Positions 6,007 to 7,422 of a stretch of 7,422 nucleotides of DNA are shown in pieces; within the stretch, counting starts at the first letter, position 1; each line of letters opens with the position of its first letter. This DNA is from Eubacteriales Family XIII. Incertae Sedis bacterium. GTDB lineage: Bacteria > Bacillota > Clostridia > Peptostreptococcales > Anaerovoracaceae. The position numbers and the translations under genes were made by a program. The notes beneath the pieces are model-generated. The model saw only the letters and a program-made list of their open reading frames with translations. It made no database searches and had not been told where the DNA came from. Location of the stretch: NCBI GenBank assembly GCA_031269205.1, contig JAISZM010000123.1, positions 1 to 7,422 on the forward strand, in the 5' to 3' direction.

Positions 6007-7014
6007 TTGGCATCACGCGTATTCAATTTGAGGCAGGTGACGGACTCCAAACAATGGCAGTCACTGCAGGAAAGCTTGTCGTTGGCCACGGAACTCGCCA
6101 TCGTCACGGTGGATTATAAGGGTATCCCTCTGACGAAGCACAGCCGCCGCAAACAGTTCTGCACCATCATGCGCAACGACCCACAGACCTCACGCTATTG
6201 CGTCAAGAGCGACTCACACGCCGGGCTTGAAGGGGCGCGTCTCAATGAAACCTACACCTACCTTTGCCACGCCAACATCGTGGATATAGCGATACCGATC
6301 ATCATAGACGAACAGTATTACGGAGCGGTGATGGCTGGCGAGGTTCTCGTCCCGCCGAAGGAAGGCGACACGCTGGAAAAGGTGGTGTCCAATCCGTGTC
6401 TCGAAGAACGCATCCTCAACGATAAGAAACTCCGCCGAATATATGATGCGCTGCCCTTGCTTACGCTCGACCATATCGCAAAGATGACGCAACTGATCGA
6501 AAACATCAGCAAGTACATCTTCGAGGAGGCGTTGGTACGAGACCGACTGTACAATTTGTACCGATCCGCGGACATCATCAGGGGCGACGACCCCGGTGAG
6601 TCGGATATTCACACCGTAGAGGCTATAAAAAAACAGCTGCAGAAGATCGAGGCGCACCGCACGCCGCCGGAGCCGGAAACAGACGACAGCTATAATCCCT
6701 TGGTCAGGATCGCAAAGAATTTCGTATTTGACAACCTCGAAGAAAAGATCACGCTGCGCGACACATCCAAGACTTTGCACGTCAGCGAGAGTTACCTGAG
6801 TCGCCTGTTCAAAAAGGAAACCGGGGAATCCTTCTCCGCCTACGTGGTGCGCAAGAAGATGGAGAAAGCTTCGGAAGCCCTCATAAACTCCGACGAATCC
6901 GTAAGCTCCATCTCAAACTATCTCGGATTCAGCGACTGCGGATATTTCATTCGCCTGTTCGACAAGCGCTACGGCGCTACACCGGCCGTATATCGAAAAA
7001 AAAGCCGACGGTAA
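6007..7014 (+). CDS. Transcriptional regulator, PocR sensory domain plus AraC-type HTH
   Basis: A 335-residue cytoplasmic DNA-binding protein starting at TTG. Residues of about 8-175 fit the PocR domain (Pfam PF10114): FC at 51-52, C65 in a C-x-x-SDxxAG context, then LCHANIVDIAIPI (86-98) and YYGAVMAGEV (104-113). C52, C65 and C87-H88 are the family's conserved cysteine/histidine positions and may bind a metal or ligand. Residues of about 176-228 form a charged linker. Residues of about 230-333 are an AraC/XylS DNA-binding region with two helix-turn-helix motifs, at about 248-270 and 297-320, and the family ending GATPAVYRKK. PocR in enteric bacteria activates propanediol and cobalamin genes in response to 1,2-propanediol. 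Divergent placement next to gldA-dhaKL makes this the likely glycerol- or diol-responsive activator of the operon (inference). An eight-A run (6996-7003) near the 3' end could slip, but that would change only the last few residues. Confidence 0.92.
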   Translation: MASRVFNLRQVTDSKQWQSLQESLSLATELAIVTVDYKGIPLTKHSRRKQFCTIMRNDPQTSRYCVKSDSHAGLEGARLNETYTYLCHANIVDIAIPIIIDEQYYGAVMAGEVLVPPKEGDTLEKVVSNPCLEERILNDKKLRRIYDALPLLTLDHIAKMTQLIENISKYIFEEALVRDRLYNLYRSADIIRGDDPGESDIHTVEAIKKQLQKIEAHRTPPEPETDDSYNPLVRIAKNFVFDNLEEKITLRDTSKTLHVSESYLSRLFKKETGESFSAYVVRKKMEKASEALINSDESVSSISNYLGFSDCGYFIRLFDKRYGATPAVYRKKSRR

Positions 7015-7092
7015 TCCGATCATAGGCAGAGCAAATTCACCTGATTGGAACGATATCATTACCCCGACACCTCGATGAACCGCGCCGGTCTT
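7015..7092. other. Convergent intergenic gap, no clear terminator
   Basis: These 78 bases separate the stops of the regulator and dusB. A short ACCG-CGC-CGGT hairpin is present near 7080-7090, but it has only four pairs and a weak T-run, so a terminator cannot be claimed. Confidence 0.3.
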
Positions 7093-7422
7093 TTACCGCA
7101 AACGCTCTCGCGGGAGGAACGCGTCGGAGACGAGGCTTGTCAGCGAGAGCAGGGATTTCTCTGTGTTCACCTTCGCGCGCAGAGAATGGACGCCGGGAAG
7201 TCCCTTGAAGTACCACGCCACATGCTTGCGCATCTCGCGCACCGCGACGTACTCGCCCTTATCCGCCTCGAGCATGAGCGCGTGCCGGATGAACGTACGC
7301 GCGCGTTCCTCCGCGCCGCGCGCAGTCCGCTTTTCCGCGCCGTTTCTCAGCGAGACAGCGTCCTCGAATATCCACGGGTTGCCCAGCGCGCCGCGCGCTA
7401 TCATCACGAAGTCGCAGCCCGT
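7093..7422 (-). CDS. dusB: tRNA-dihydrouridine synthase, DusB-like (C-terminal part; start beyond window edge)
   Basis: The last 109 residues of a flavin-dependent enzyme that reduces uridine to dihydrouridine in the tRNA D-loop region. The frame is open to the right edge and ends at the TAA at 7093-7095. The visible part opens with TGCDFVMIARGALGNPWIF, the end of the TIM-barrel with the phosphate-binding ARGALGNP motif for FMN. It continues into the helical tRNA-recognition domain, where REMRKHVAWYFKGLPG is the typical DusB signature. The N-terminal two thirds, with the catalytic cysteine, lie outside the window. The gene converges on the regulator with 78 bases between the two stops and is most likely an unrelated housekeeping gene. 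The choice of DusB over other Dus types rests on the RKHVAWY motif. Confidence 0.88.
   Translation of the reverse strand, partial: TGCDFVMIARGALGNPWIFEDAVSLRNGAEKRTARGAEERARTFIRHALMLEADKGEYVAVREMRKHVAWYFKGLPGVHSLRAKVNTEKSLLSLTSLVSDAFLPRERLR

Noticed and set aside
6214..6780. Minus-strand open frame of 188 codons inside the regulator gene.
   Set aside because: It is a shadow of the PocR-AraC coding frame, which has conserved motifs throughout; the reverse frame has none.

Overview
The window looks like an accessory catabolic locus of a bacterium, probably an anaerobe. Five closely spaced genes on the minus strand form one predicted operon. Reading in transcription order from about 5707 down to the left edge, they are: a GldA-type glycerol dehydrogenase (5707-4559), dihydroxyacetone kinase subunit DhaK (4504-3515), subunit DhaL (3456-2836), an FAD-dependent oxidoreductase (2789-1350), and a second, paralogous FAD-dependent oxidoreductase that starts at 1301 and runs off the window. 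The gaps are 46 to 58 bases, every gene has its own Shine-Dalgarno sequence, and no terminator is visible between genes.

Divergent from the operon, across a gap of about 300 bases, is a plus-strand regulator (6007-7014). It has an N-terminal PocR-type sensory domain and a C-terminal AraC-type DNA-binding domain, and is best read as the local controller of the operon. The gap is AT-rich in the middle and holds a plausible promoter for the regulator, a weak -10 for the operon, an 8-base inverted repeat lying between them, and a GC-rich leader with small hairpins just ahead of gldA. The right edge holds the C-terminal part of a tRNA-dihydrouridine synthase (DusB-like) on the minus strand. It converges on the regulator and is a housekeeping neighbour, probably unrelated.

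How the genes would work together: GldA oxidises glycerol (or a similar vicinal diol) to dihydroxyacetone with NAD+, DhaK-DhaL phosphorylates the ketone to dihydroxyacetone phosphate for glycolysis, and the PocR-AraC protein senses a small diol or related compound. The two FAD enzymes have no assigned place in standard glycerol metabolism. They make the locus unusual and suggest that the real substrate may be a modified polyol or another small hydroxylated compound. No DhaM (phosphoryl donor), no glycerol facilitator and no diol dehydratase are in the window.

The taxon cannot be fixed from the sequence. Moderately high GC, strong AGGAGG-type ribosome sites and this gene content fit an anaerobic Synergistota or Clostridia-type gut or sediment organism (inference, low confidence). 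No RNA genes, CRISPR arrays, insertion sequences or phage genes were seen.
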